DNA of 33,537 bases. Origin: Candidatus Kuenenia stuttgartensis (lineage in GTDB: Bacteria; Planctomycetota; Planctomycetia; Pirellulales; UBA1268). The notes beneath the pieces were generated by a model. The model made no database searches. It was not told the origin of the DNA and worked only from the letters and a program-made list of their open reading frames with translations. Both the position numbers and the translations under genes were made by a program. Position 1 is the first letter of the stretch. Each line of letters opens with the position of its first letter. Positions 22,672 to 30,974 of the stretch are shown here, piece after piece. The stretch is from positions 1 to 33,537 of the forward strand of contig CAMBSN010000028.1 of the NCBI GenBank assembly GCA_945870505.1, given 5' to 3'.

Positions 22672-23430
22672 GTGCCCGGATTCCGAGCGCACATCATCGG
22701 CTCGTCCATCATGGGCGGTGGCTACGGTGCGGCCGCATGGTATCTCGGCGGCATGCCCCCGATGACGGCTGCCCTCGGCGCGGGCCTCTGTGCTGCCTCC
22801 GGCATGCTCCCTGACCTCGACAGCGGCGAGGGAGTTCCACTCAAGGAGACGGTGGGTGTTGCGGCCGCGATCATTCCCATGCTGATGATCCAGCGGTTTC
22901 AGCAGTGGGGCCTACCGCTTGAGGGCATGATCCTGGCGGCCGCCGCCATCTACGCGACCGTACGGTTCGGGCTCGCCTGGCTGCTCGAAAACTACTCCAA
23001 GCATCGGGGCATGCTCCACAGCGTGCCGGCGGCGGCGATCGCCGGACAGATCACATTCCTGGCGTTCGTCTCGACGGAACCGCTCCACCGCTACTTCATC
23101 GCTGGCGCCGTGGTGCTCGGGTTTCTGTCGCATCTCGTGCTCGACGAGATCTGGGCGGTGCGGCAGGGGCTGTTTGGCCCGAAGGTGAAGAAATCGTTCG
23201 GCACGGCGCTGAAGTTCGCCGGGCCCGACGTCTGGCCGAATCTCGTCGCCTATGGGATCGTCGTCGCCCTCGGGGCGATCGCCGCGGGCGACGCCCACAG
23301 CACAGAACGGATGGCGAACTACCGGCAGCACATGGAACACTCGGCCCGTGTCTATCCGCAGACCTATCAGCCGCAGTACCAGCCGCCGCAGCAGCAGCAG
23401 TACCAGCAGCCGTACCAGTTCCGGCGGTAG
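22672..23430 (+). CDS. YdjM-like membrane-bound metal-dependent hydrolase
   Basis: This 252-residue protein has the three metal-ligand motifs of the YdjM/LexA-binding hydrolase family (PF04307): MLPDLDS, KHRGMLHSVPAAA and FLSHLVLDEIWAV, set among membrane helices. The N-terminus PGFRAHIIGSSIMGGGYG is typical of the family and argues for the GTG at 22672, which has AGGGA 8 nt ahead. An upstream ATG at 22588 would add 28 unconserved residues. The C-terminal ~35 residues form a Gln/Pro/Tyr tail (YQPQYQPPQQQQYQQPY), probably disordered. The substrate of this family is not known. Confidence 0.82.
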   Translation: MPGFRAHIIGSSIMGGGYGAAAWYLGGMPPMTAALGAGLCAASGMLPDLDSGEGVPLKETVGVAAAIIPMLMIQRFQQWGLPLEGMILAAAAIYATVRFGLAWLLENYSKHRGMLHSVPAAAIAGQITFLAFVSTEPLHRYFIAGAVVLGFLSHLVLDEIWAVRQGLFGPKVKKSFGTALKFAGPDVWPNLVAYGIVVALGAIAAGDAHSTERMANYRQHMEHSARVYPQTYQPQYQPPQQQQYQQPYQFRR

Positions 23431-23496
23431 TCGGCCGCCACTTGCCCCCCGCGCCGGGCCGCGGGATCATGGCCCGCCCCTTCCCGGACGCTCGCC

Positions 23497-24423
23497 ATGT
23501 GCCTTCCCTTGTTTGCCGCCATCCTGCCGAACGCGACTTCGGCCGTGACGCTTGCGGTGGCCCTCGCGCTGATCGCGGCGGCGGCGTTCGCCGGTGGGTC
23601 GTCGGTGGCTCTCGCTTCGCTCGGCCATCGGCCGATGCAGGTGCTGCTCTCGTTCACCGGAGGGGTGCTGCTTGGCGTCGGCATGCTCCACCTGCTTCCG
23701 CATGCCTGGATGCAGTTGGGCCGCGATCTCGACACCACCATGGCGTGGGCGCTTGGCGGCTTCTTTCTGATGTTTCTCCTGGAGCGGGCATTTCATGCCC
23801 ACGCCCACCACACCCCCGACGATGGCTGCTGCGACCACGACCACGAGGACGACCCTGAGCACGGCCACGACCACCATCGGCCTGTTCACCGCCAGGTTGG
23901 CAACCGGTGGGCCTGGTGCGGCGCCTTTGCCGGCCTGACGCTCCACAGCCTTGCCGACGGTGCCGCCCTCGCGGCGAGCGTGAGGTCTGATGCGGCGCAT
24001 GGGGTGGGGCTGTTTGCCGGCCTGGCGACGTTCCTGGCGATCCTGCTCCACAAGCCGCTCGACGCGGGCATCATCGCCACGCTGATGATCGAGTCGCGTG
24101 CCTCGCCCCGGCTGCGGACGATCGTCAACGCGGCCTACGCAGCGGTCGTACCGCTCGGTGCGGCGGCGTTTCTCGCGAGCCTGCCGTTCGCGGGCGGCCG
24201 CCAGGATGTGGTGCTCGGCATCGCCATGGCAGTGGCGGCCGGAGCCTTTATCTGCATCGCGGCGGCCGACCTCCTTCCCGAGGTGCAGTTCCACAGCCAC
24301 GACCGCGTGCTGCTCACCACGGCGCTCGCTCTCGGCCTCGCCCTTGCCTGGGGCATCACCGTGGTGGAAAAGTCATCGCACGCCCATGCGATGCATGCGC
24401 CAGTTGCTCCAGAGAGTCGCTGA
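23497..24423 (+). CDS. ZIP-family metal transporter
   Basis: This 308-residue protein has about eight membrane helices. Helix 4 carries LTLHSLADGAALAA and helix 5 carries ILLHKPLDAGIIATLM, the His/Asp metal-site motifs of ZIP (Zrt/Irt-like) transporters. Between helices 3 and 4 lies a long His/Asp-rich cytosolic loop with two vicinal Cys (HAHAHHTPDDGCCDHDHED, then HGHDHHRPVH). The usual substrate is zinc, with iron or other divalent metals also possible. It is not obviously in an operon; 66 nt separate it from the upstream hydrolase gene. A palindromic repeat begins 16 nt after its stop. No Zur/Fur-like site was recognised. Confidence 0.9.
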   Translation: MCLPLFAAILPNATSAVTLAVALALIAAAAFAGGSSVALASLGHRPMQVLLSFTGGVLLGVGMLHLLPHAWMQLGRDLDTTMAWALGGFFLMFLLERAFHAHAHHTPDDGCCDHDHEDDPEHGHDHHRPVHRQVGNRWAWCGAFAGLTLHSLADGAALAASVRSDAAHGVGLFAGLATFLAILLHKPLDAGIIATLMIESRASPRLRTIVNAAYAAVVPLGAAAFLASLPFAGGRQDVVLGIAMAVAAGAFICIAAADLLPEVQFHSHDRVLLTTALALGLALAWGITVVEKSSHAHAMHAPVAPESR

Positions 24424-24438
24424 CCCTGGCTGTCCCCC

Positions 24439-24462
24439 GTAGCACAGGTTTTCAACCTGTGT
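24439..24462 (+). repeat. Palindromic repeat between convergent genes
   Basis: A canonical copy, 16 nt after the ZIP stop. It is followed by a fragment (CTTCCCGGTTCGC) also seen next to the copies at 19431 and, with one change, 33373. It sits between two convergent genes, where a bidirectional terminator would be useful. Confidence 0.75.
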
Positions 24463-24526
24463 GTCTTCCCGGTTCGCCTGCGATTCCGGAAGGGCAAGCA
24501 TCCGCCTGCCCTGCGGAGGCATCGCG

Positions 24527-25078
24527 TCAGCCGTTGACGTCGAGTCCGCGGTCGAGTCGCACGCGGCGGACCTCATCCATGACGTCGTCGATGAGCCCGT
24601 GCTGCCCGCGGATCGCAGGCAGTTGCGCCTGGAAGCAGGCGGCGATCGCCCCGGCCAGGCCGAGGCCGCCGACGAGATGCCACGTCACCCAGTCACGGCT
24701 TCCCTTGCGGCCGGCCGCGGGGTCGGCGGCGCCGCCAAGCGCCACGATCGCCACGATGGCGAGCATGCCTGCCATCGCGAACGGAAAGGCCGAACGCTTG
24801 AGCTTCGCGCTCCGTGCCACGTAGCGCTCGTCGAGCCCGTACACCTCGACCACCTCGCGGCACCAGCGGCCTGTGCCGATGAAGTAGGTGACCGTCAGGC
24901 TGTTCACGAGCACGACCACCAGTGCGGCGAACACGCCGGTGAGGCGGTGCACGGTGCCCCAGCGAAGCACGGCTGGGTCGGTCACCCCGTGGAGATCGCC
25001 CAACCAGAGGCCGAGACAGGCAGTCGCGGCCAGAAGCACCAGCGCAAACAGGGCGGCCCGCGTAAACACCTGCTCCAT
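24527..25078 (-). CDS. Four-helix membrane protein of unknown function
   Basis: I do not recognise a family for this 183-residue protein. Four membrane helices are visible: AALFALVLLAATACLGLWLG, TGVFAALVVVLVNSLTVTYFIG, FAMAGMLAIVAIVALGGA and HLVGGLGLAGAIAACFQAQL. Helix-adjacent His residues occur in WGTVHRLTG and VTWHLVGG, and could bind haem, but that is only a guess. The soluble C-terminus is charged (DDVMDEVRRVRLDRG). The open frame extends to 25747, but that part is antisense to pdxA; the ATG at 25078 gives a normal helix start. It is divergent from pdxA, 99 nt apart. Confidence 0.7.
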   Translation of the reverse strand: MEQVFTRAALFALVLLAATACLGLWLGDLHGVTDPAVLRWGTVHRLTGVFAALVVVLVNSLTVTYFIGTGRWCREVVEVYGLDERYVARSAKLKRSAFPFAMAGMLAIVAIVALGGAADPAAGRKGSRDWVTWHLVGGLGLAGAIAACFQAQLPAIRGQHGLIDDVMDEVRRVRLDRGLDVNG

Positions 25079-25177
25079 GGCTGCAGCGACTCCGGGGGCG
25101 GCTTGGGCAGGCGATCCGGAGCGGGTCACCTGCGTTGCCGGTAGAGTCGTTATAGGCTTGTGGGCACGAGCGACACC

Positions 25178-26281
25178 ATGACCCCTCCCTCGAGCACGAC
25201 CGACCGCACGGCTCCCGTGATCGCCATTACGTGCGGCGACCCCGCCGGCATCGGTCCGGAGGTCGCCTGCCTGGCGTGGGCGAATCCGGCGGCGCACGCC
25301 CGCGCGGCCCTGCGGGTGGTCGCCGAGTCCGGGATGGTCGCCGCGGCGATCGCAAACCGCCGCGGCATGCCGCCACTGCGGGTGGAGACGGTGGCCGCCG
25401 CCGACCGCCGACCGTCCACTCCCGACACGCTGCTGGTCATCGAATCGGGCGATCCGACACCGACACCGACTCCGCCGATCCGGCTTGCCGAGATTTCCGC
25501 GGCCGGCGGTCGCGCCGCGGCCCGGGCCGTCGAGGCGGCCTTCGCGGCGACTCGGACGGGCCAGGTGGCGGCCATCGTCACCGGGCCACTTCATAAGGAG
25601 GCGCTCCATGCCGCTGGCTGCGACGTGCCTGGCCACACAGAACTGCTCGCACGGGCCTGCGGCATGCGCGACGATGAAGCCTCGATGATGCTCTGGCTGC
25701 CGGCGGCGGATGGCGCTGGCCTCGGCGTCGTCCACGCCACGCTCCACGAGTCGCTGCGCACGGCGCTGGCCCGGCTGTCACCGGCCGCGATCGAGGCGGC
25801 CGGCACTCGCCTGGCATCGCTGCTCGCCGCGCTCCTCGGCCGGCCGCCGCGGATCGCGGTGGCGGCACTCAACCCGCACGCCGGCGAAGGTGGACTGTTT
25901 GGCGACGACGAGGTCGCGATCGTGGCGCCGGCCGTGGCGGCACTCGCCTCCGCCGGCATCGCCGTCACAGGGCCGCTCCCCGCCGACACGCTCTTCCTCC
26001 GGGCGAGCCGGGGAGAGTTCGACGGCGTGGTCGCCCTCTATCACGACCAGGGTCACATCCCGATCAAGCTGCTCGGCATGCACCGCGCGGTCAACATCAC
26101 CCTTGGCCTGCCGCTGGTGCGGACGAGCGTGGCCCACGGTACGGGATTCGACATTGTGGGCACGGGCCGCGCGGATCCCGCGAGCATGCTGGCGGCGATC
26201 GATGCCGCGGCGCGGCTCGTGGCGGCCGACTGGCCCGGCGCTACCGCATCAGCTGGAGCGAGTTCACCGCCATCTCGGTGA
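25178..26281 (+). CDS. pdxA: 4-hydroxythreonine-4-phosphate dehydrogenase
   Basis: This 367-residue protein matches PdxA, the NAD-dependent enzyme of the DXP-dependent pyridoxal phosphate pathway. ITCGDPAGIGPEVA opens the protein, IVTGPLHKEALHAAG and VPGHTELLARACG follow, then LNPHAGEGGLFGDDE, GPLPADTLFL, and the metal-site region YHDQGHIPIKLLG with LVRTSVAHGTGFDIVGTG. Length is a little above the E. coli enzyme (329). GTG at 25160 is an alternative start; ATG at 25178 is chosen by codon preference. The end overlaps the convergent neighbour by 41 nt. PdxA-like homologues in catabolic operons exist, so context-free assignment is slightly less than certain. Confidence 0.9.
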   Translation: MTPPSSTTDRTAPVIAITCGDPAGIGPEVACLAWANPAAHARAALRVVAESGMVAAAIANRRGMPPLRVETVAAADRRPSTPDTLLVIESGDPTPTPTPPIRLAEISAAGGRAAARAVEAAFAATRTGQVAAIVTGPLHKEALHAAGCDVPGHTELLARACGMRDDEASMMLWLPAADGAGLGVVHATLHESLRTALARLSPAAIEAAGTRLASLLAALLGRPPRIAVAALNPHAGEGGLFGDDEVAIVAPAVAALASAGIAVTGPLPADTLFLRASRGEFDGVVALYHDQGHIPIKLLGMHRAVNITLGLPLVRTSVAHGTGFDIVGTGRADPASMLAAIDAAARLVAADWPGATASAGASSPPSR

Positions 26282-27323
26282 CGTCGATCAGCCCCGCGCT
26301 CGCAGGCTGATAGAAAAACGCGGTTGGATCGATGGGGCCGTTGATCTCCGCATCGTGGAAATCGATCACCCCGATCGGCTCGAGCGGGCCGTCGGCGACC
26401 GGCCGCGGCCCGGGGATGGCGAGCCACTCGATCCGCCTTGGCACGAGATCGTTTCGGCCGATGGCGATCCGCACCTGCCATGGCATGCCGTCGGGCAGGT
26501 CACAGGCCCGAATGCCACCCTCCGCCGCGGCGCGGTCCCTGAGCTGGGGGAGCACGTTCGGCAGGGTGTCGGCGATCCATTCTCCCTCCACGAGCCACAC
26601 CGGCTGGCCCTCCAGATCGACGGGCGTTGCCTTGGTGAACCGAAACCAGTGCCGCAGGAGGCGGATCATCCGCTGGAGACCCCCGAGATACGAAGCGCCG
26701 TCGGCGGAATCGGAGGCCTTGAGCTCAGCCAGTTTGCTCCGCACCCGCCGCACGTCCACCCGTTGCAGCGAGGCAGGCTCCTCGCCGTTGTGCCTGTGCG
26801 TCCAGCAGAACAGCCCATCGGAGACCTCCGTGAACTCGAACGTTTCGGTGTCACCGGTGAGCGTCGAGTCGAAGCGAAATCGCTGCTCCTCCCCCTGCCC
26901 TGACTGCACGTAGCGGCCCGTGCCGACGAGCACCCGGTCACCGATTCGCGCCTTCTGGCGAAACCGCACCGAGAACGATTGAGCGTGGACGATCACGGCG
27001 GCAGAACTAAGCACGATGCGCTCCGCCTGGGCCGCCGTGTCCTCCGACTCGCCCGCGGTGATCACTACCGGCGTCGCACCGCTGGGTGTCGCTACGGCTG
27101 AGCCGGGATCCGCTGCAGGTGTCGGCTCCACCCGTCGCTGGTAGACGCTGGTGGCCGCGGGGTCGGCACCGCCTGGGCCTGCCCAGACGGCCACCATCAC
27201 CAGGGATGCGATGGCCCATGGCAGGCGGCGGCGACTAGGGAGTTTGGCGAATGGGCTGATCGTCACGATCAGGGTGACTCTGTCGGTTTTGCCAAAGAAA
27301 CCATCGGCGGAGCGTCGAAACAT
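26241..27323 (-). CDS. Exported LolA-like beta protein
   Basis: This protein of about 360 residues has an N-terminal signal-like segment (SRRRLPWAIASLVMVAVWAGPGGADPA). The mature part includes FSVRFRQKARIGDRVLVGTGRYVQSG, FRFDSTLTGDTETFEFTEVSDGLFCWTHRH and PVWLVEGEW, a repeated beta-strand pattern like LolA or LolB-type unclosed barrels. It may bind lipid or lipoprotein in the periplasm; this is inference from fold resemblance. The start is uncertain: ATG at 27323 is given, and a GTG at 27266 would place the signal nearer the N-terminus. It overlaps the end of pdxA on the other strand and is divergent from the surface-protein cluster at 27475, 151 nt away. Confidence 0.65.
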   Translation of the reverse strand: MFRRSADGFFGKTDRVTLIVTISPFAKLPSRRRLPWAIASLVMVAVWAGPGGADPAATSVYQRRVEPTPAADPGSAVATPSGATPVVITAGESEDTAAQAERIVLSSAAVIVHAQSFSVRFRQKARIGDRVLVGTGRYVQSGQGEEQRFRFDSTLTGDTETFEFTEVSDGLFCWTHRHNGEEPASLQRVDVRRVRSKLAELKASDSADGASYLGGLQRMIRLLRHWFRFTKATPVDLEGQPVWLVEGEWIADTLPNVLPQLRDRAAAEGGIRACDLPDGMPWQVRIAIGRNDLVPRRIEWLAIPGPRPVADGPLEPIGVIDFHDAEINGPIDPTAFFYQPASAGLIDVTEMAVNSLQLMR

Positions 27324-27474
27324 CTCACGTGGATGGGCCGACCGCGGCCATCCAACGACGCCTTCATGGGCGGCGAGTGTAGGGAAACGAGCCGAACCGG
27401 CCCATGCCGGATCGGGCGGCTTCCCGGCGCGGTCAAAGGGCGTGATTTCGGCCTGGAATTTCGGAGAGATAGCA

Positions 27475-28764
27475 ATGCGAACGCGACGTCTGCAGGGATT
27501 CGTCGGCATGTCGCTGGCCGCCACGCTCACGGGCTGCACGATCCCGGCGAACTCGCCCTTCACCGGCCTCGCCCAGATTCGGCCGATCGCCACTCCGCAC
27601 ACCAACGTCCTGCCGCCGGCAGCGATGCTGCAGCACCCCGGCCCGGGTGTCGAGGGGCCCGGCCCCGGCATCATCACGCCGTCCTCCTATGAGGCCGCGC
27701 TCGAGGCGGCCGGCGCGGGCGGACCGGGCGGACCGGGCGGTGCCGGAGGCGCGGCTGATGTCGGCGGCGTCTGCGCGATGGCCCCGACGTCGCAGATCGG
27801 CTTCGTTGGCCCCGACGGCATGCAGATTCGCTGGGACGTCTCGGCCAGCGGCGGCTTCGATTCCGAGCCGCTCGTGGCGCCGGGCCGATACGACTTCTCG
27901 CAGGGGGCGATCTACCGTCTCAAGGTCACCGACATCCCCGGTCGCGAGGGCATCGAACTCTATCCGTCGCTCGAGGTCGCACCGGTCACGCCCCGCACGG
28001 CGGCTTATCTCGCGCACAACGCCGTGCCGTTTCAACTCACCGAAGAAGATCTTGACCAGGTGACGAGCGGCAACTTCGTCACCAAGGTCGTCTATCTCCC
28101 CGACGCGGAGTATCAGGAACTCGCCGTGGCCGGAGTGGAGACGCTCGTCAGCACCCGGCTCGACCCGGGATGCGATCCCGTCGTCGAGGCCGATCGCCGC
28201 GGCTCGATCCTGGCGATCATCCGCATCGGCAACAAGGACCTCGAGTCGCCGGGCAACGGTGGGGCTGTCGCCGTGGGCGGACTTGCCGGAGCGGGCACCG
28301 CCACACCGGCCGGACTCGCCGCCCCGCTCGGGATGCCCTGCGGCGGTGATCCGTCGCAGATGCCTCCCGCCTTCCTTGCCGGCATGACCGCTCCCCAGTA
28401 CGGCATGCCGCACGTGGGCACGCCGATCGGCCTGCCCGGTCCCGCGCACATCCCGCTCGGCGTGCCGGCCGGCCTGCAGCGGCACTCGATCACCAACCAC
28501 ACCAAGATGCACATCCCGCCTCCGTCGCGATCGGTCGGCCTGCACGTGCAGGAGTATCCCGGCCTGAGCTATCCGAAGCCCGCGCGGCACGCCTACGTGC
28601 TCGAGAGGCACGACGTGCCCCACATCCACCTCAAGCAGCCCCACGAGGACCGCACGAGGTGGGTGGGCAACGGCGGGGCAGATCCGGATTCGCTCGAAGC
28701 CGGTGCCCGGATGATGCACGGCATGGCCGGCGACGCTCCGTGTCCGCCGGAGCCGATGGAGTGA
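27475..28764 (+). CDS. Exported lipoprotein with IPGREG domain
   Basis: This 429-residue protein starts with a lipoprotein signal (LAATLTGC, Cys21 as the lipidated residue). A Pro/Gly-rich segment (52-97) leads to a beta-rich domain at about 108-255 with VGPDGMQIRW, YRLKVTDIPGREGIELYPSLEV, VTKVVYLPD and DPVVE. This domain recurs in the next gene. The C-terminal ~170 residues are Pro/Gly/His-rich (HVGTPIGLPGPAHIPLG; LERHDVPHIHLKQPHEDRTRWVGNGG). GGAGAG 6 nt before the ATG supports the start. The stop overlaps the next start by 1 nt (TGATG). No named family was recognised. It is likely anchored to a membrane facing the periplasm. Confidence 0.8.
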   Translation: MRTRRLQGFVGMSLAATLTGCTIPANSPFTGLAQIRPIATPHTNVLPPAAMLQHPGPGVEGPGPGIITPSSYEAALEAAGAGGPGGPGGAGGAADVGGVCAMAPTSQIGFVGPDGMQIRWDVSASGGFDSEPLVAPGRYDFSQGAIYRLKVTDIPGREGIELYPSLEVAPVTPRTAAYLAHNAVPFQLTEEDLDQVTSGNFVTKVVYLPDAEYQELAVAGVETLVSTRLDPGCDPVVEADRRGSILAIIRIGNKDLESPGNGGAVAVGGLAGAGTATPAGLAAPLGMPCGGDPSQMPPAFLAGMTAPQYGMPHVGTPIGLPGPAHIPLGVPAGLQRHSITNHTKMHIPPPSRSVGLHVQEYPGLSYPKPARHAYVLERHDVPHIHLKQPHEDRTRWVGNGGADPDSLEAGARMMHGMAGDAPCPPEPME

Positions 28765-29441
28765 TGAAGAGGAACCGACTTTTCCGAACAGGGACCGTGC
28801 TGCGGCTTGCCCGCGGGCTGGTGGCGAACGCCGCCTTCGTCTCGGCATCTTGGATGGGTCCAACCCACCAGGCTGCTGCGGCGAACGCGGTGGGCACATT
28901 CGCCAACACCTCACACCTGGGAGCGATTGGCGGCCCAGGGCGGCCGCAGCCCGGTCCCTGTCCGGAAACGGTTCTTTCTGACCGGGTGCAACCGGTCGAG
29001 ATTCGTGGCCCCGAGGGGCTCTTGCTCGCGGTCGAGACGGCCGAAGGCTGGTCGCCGCTTCGCCAGGGGCCGCTCCGGATCGGTCTCGTCGTCGGGCAGC
29101 CGTATCGCCTGCGGGTCGGCGGCATCCCGGGCCGTGAAGGCGAGGAACTGTTTCCCTCCATCCGCGTGCTGGCGAAGCTCGCCGCGCCGGCGGGCATGGC
29201 CTGGCGATTCCCGGTGGAGGTGGTCATCGATCGCGACGACCTCGACACGGCCGCGAACGGGGCGCACGTTCGCCGCGTGGTCTATGCATCGTGCGAATCA
29301 GAGCAGCCCGACCCGGTGCCGGCCGGATGGTTTGACGTGAAGCCCGGCGACGACGCGCTCGAAGTGGCCAGCACGCTCGGCGATCCCGTGGTCGAGATGG
29401 TTCTCGGCAACAGGCTGCCACCATCGGGGAGCGTGCCATGA
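28764..29441 (+). CDS. Exported paralogue of the IPGREG-domain protein
   Basis: The 225-residue product has an N-terminal export-like segment (VLRLARGLVANAAFVSASW) but no lipobox. Residues 80-217 are homologous to residues 110-255 of the upstream protein, sharing GPxG, YRLxV, the exact IPGREG (121-126), ELFPS versus ELYPS, DDLD versus EDLD, RVVY versus KVVY, DPVVE and a final LGN versus IGN. This looks like a tandem duplication that kept one domain. The start at 28764 overlaps the upstream stop and the stop overlaps the next start (ATGA). It is probably translated with both neighbours. The role is unknown. Confidence 0.78.
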   Translation: MKRNRLFRTGTVLRLARGLVANAAFVSASWMGPTHQAAAANAVGTFANTSHLGAIGGPGRPQPGPCPETVLSDRVQPVEIRGPEGLLLAVETAEGWSPLRQGPLRIGLVVGQPYRLRVGGIPGREGEELFPSIRVLAKLAAPAGMAWRFPVEVVIDRDDLDTAANGAHVRRVVYASCESEQPDPVPAGWFDVKPGDDALEVASTLGDPVVEMVLGNRLPPSGSVP

Positions 29442-30862
29442 CGCGGCGGCTCTCCGGAGATTCGCGTGACGCTGCGGCGGCTTCGGCCGCCGTGCGGCTG
29501 CGCTGGCTGCGGATCGCTGCGATTGCCGTGGCGGCCGTGTCGCTCGCCTCGTGCCGCGGCATACCGACGTCGGCGGTGCTTGGCACGGCGGCGGTCTCGC
29601 ACACGATCGATCAGGTCGATTCCGCCGGGCCGGCGATGCCCGAGGTCGCGCTCACCGATGGTGAATGCGAGGTCATGGCGGCCTCGGCAGCGATGCCTGC
29701 CGACCGTGCCGCGTCTGCAACGACGTGGCAGCGCGACGTGCAGCGGGTGTCGGAGGCGGGCGTTGTTCGCCGAGATACCCGCGTGGTGAGGACCGGCCTC
29801 GAGACCCCCTGCCCTCCCCTGCCCCGTCTTGGGCATGCCGGCTGCCGAGCCTGCGGCCCTCGGGGCGGATGCCCGACCGGCACGTGCGAGCCCGGCTGCC
29901 CGCCGACGGCATGCGTGGTGTGTGAGCCGCCGCCACCGCCAGTCGTCGGGCCCTACCTCGTCTGTGACGGCGGCGATCACCAGAGGCCTGCGATCGCCAT
30001 CGGGCCCGACCGGCTCGGCCATCTCACGGCGGGCGACACGGTGGCCCGCTACCACGCCGCCGACGAGATGCCCGACTCCGACTGCGCACGGCTGGTCACC
30101 TCCAACTGCGCGTGCGTGTTCGCGCCGCGGTTTGGAGCCGTTCGCGAGGTGACCCGTCCGCTCGAAGAAGCGAAGCCCGAAGGGCCGCGGGGCTATGCGG
30201 CCGACACTTTGGTGGAACTGGAGGAGCGGCGCGAGCCCGTCTGCGGCAAGGTGCAGACGGTCGCCCTCGAGGCGGCGAAGAAGTCGCTGCCCGGCATCGC
30301 GGTGCAGGACCGGCTCGGTCCGCTCGCGGTCGATCAGGGCGACATGCCAAACGAAGACGACGGCGTCGTGGGGCCAGTCGAAGACCGCGTTGACCAGACT
30401 CCCGAACTCGAGCGGCAGCGGCAGCGGCCGCTTGTGAAGGTCGGCTTCGACGTGCCGATCTCCTGGACCTGCATCAAGGCCGCCAACGTGCTCGTGGGCG
30501 AGCAGTCGGCCCAGGTGGTGGCAGTCGATCGCGGCACGGCCACGCTGCGCTTCGAAGAGCCAGGTCGCGCCGAGCTCACGCTCTGCAAACGGGCCGGCAC
30601 CGACACCGCTCGGTCGGGCGAGGAACTCGACTTCACGATCGTCATGCTCAACTCGGGCGACCGGCCACTCACCGGCATCGTGCTCGCCGACGCCCTGCCG
30701 ACGCGGCTCGATTACGTGCCGCAGTCGGCGGCCGCCAGCGTGGAGGCCGACTTCGCCACGGAGACGGGCGACGATGGGTCCACCGTGCTCACCTGGCGGC
30801 TCAAGGAGACGCTCCGCCCCGGCGAGAGCGGATTCGTCCGGTTCCGCACGATCGTGAAATAG
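29438..30862 (+). CDS. Cys-rich lipoprotein with C-terminal DUF11 domain
   Basis: This 474-residue protein has a lipoprotein signal (AAIAVAAVSLASC, Cys39). Residues about 135-170 are Cys/Pro-rich (CRACGPRGGCPTGTCEPGCPP, then CVVCEPPPPP), probably a disulfide-rich or metal-binding knot. After a middle region with acidic and Arg-rich stretches, the last ~100 residues are a DUF11-type Ig-like domain (ELTLCKRAGTDTARSGEELDFTIVMLNSGDRPLTGIVLADALP, ending LRPGESGFVRFRTIVK). DUF11 repeats occur in surface and adhesion-like proteins. It is last of the three-gene overlapping set and is 112 nt from the next gene. Confidence 0.8.
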   Translation: MTRRLSGDSRDAAAASAAVRLRWLRIAAIAVAAVSLASCRGIPTSAVLGTAAVSHTIDQVDSAGPAMPEVALTDGECEVMAASAAMPADRAASATTWQRDVQRVSEAGVVRRDTRVVRTGLETPCPPLPRLGHAGCRACGPRGGCPTGTCEPGCPPTACVVCEPPPPPVVGPYLVCDGGDHQRPAIAIGPDRLGHLTAGDTVARYHAADEMPDSDCARLVTSNCACVFAPRFGAVREVTRPLEEAKPEGPRGYAADTLVELEERREPVCGKVQTVALEAAKKSLPGIAVQDRLGPLAVDQGDMPNEDDGVVGPVEDRVDQTPELERQRQRPLVKVGFDVPISWTCIKAANVLVGEQSAQVVAVDRGTATLRFEEPGRAELTLCKRAGTDTARSGEELDFTIVMLNSGDRPLTGIVLADALPTRLDYVPQSAAASVEADFATETGDDGSTVLTWRLKETLRPGESGFVRFRTIVK

Positions 30863-30974
30863 TCGTCCCACACCGGGGGCGGGGCCGCGGTTGCCGCCGC
30901 CACCGGCACGCGGGTACGATCCCGACTCACACTCTGGGCCCGTCCGGCCCGCCGCCACTCACTCGAGGGTCCCC

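Noticed and set aside
27256-27272. Perfect 17-bp dyad CTGATCGT-C-ACGATCAG
   Set aside because: It lies inside the likely N-terminal coding region of the LolA-like gene, and GATC-rich dyads arise easily here; kept only as a possible operator if the GTG start at 27266 is true.
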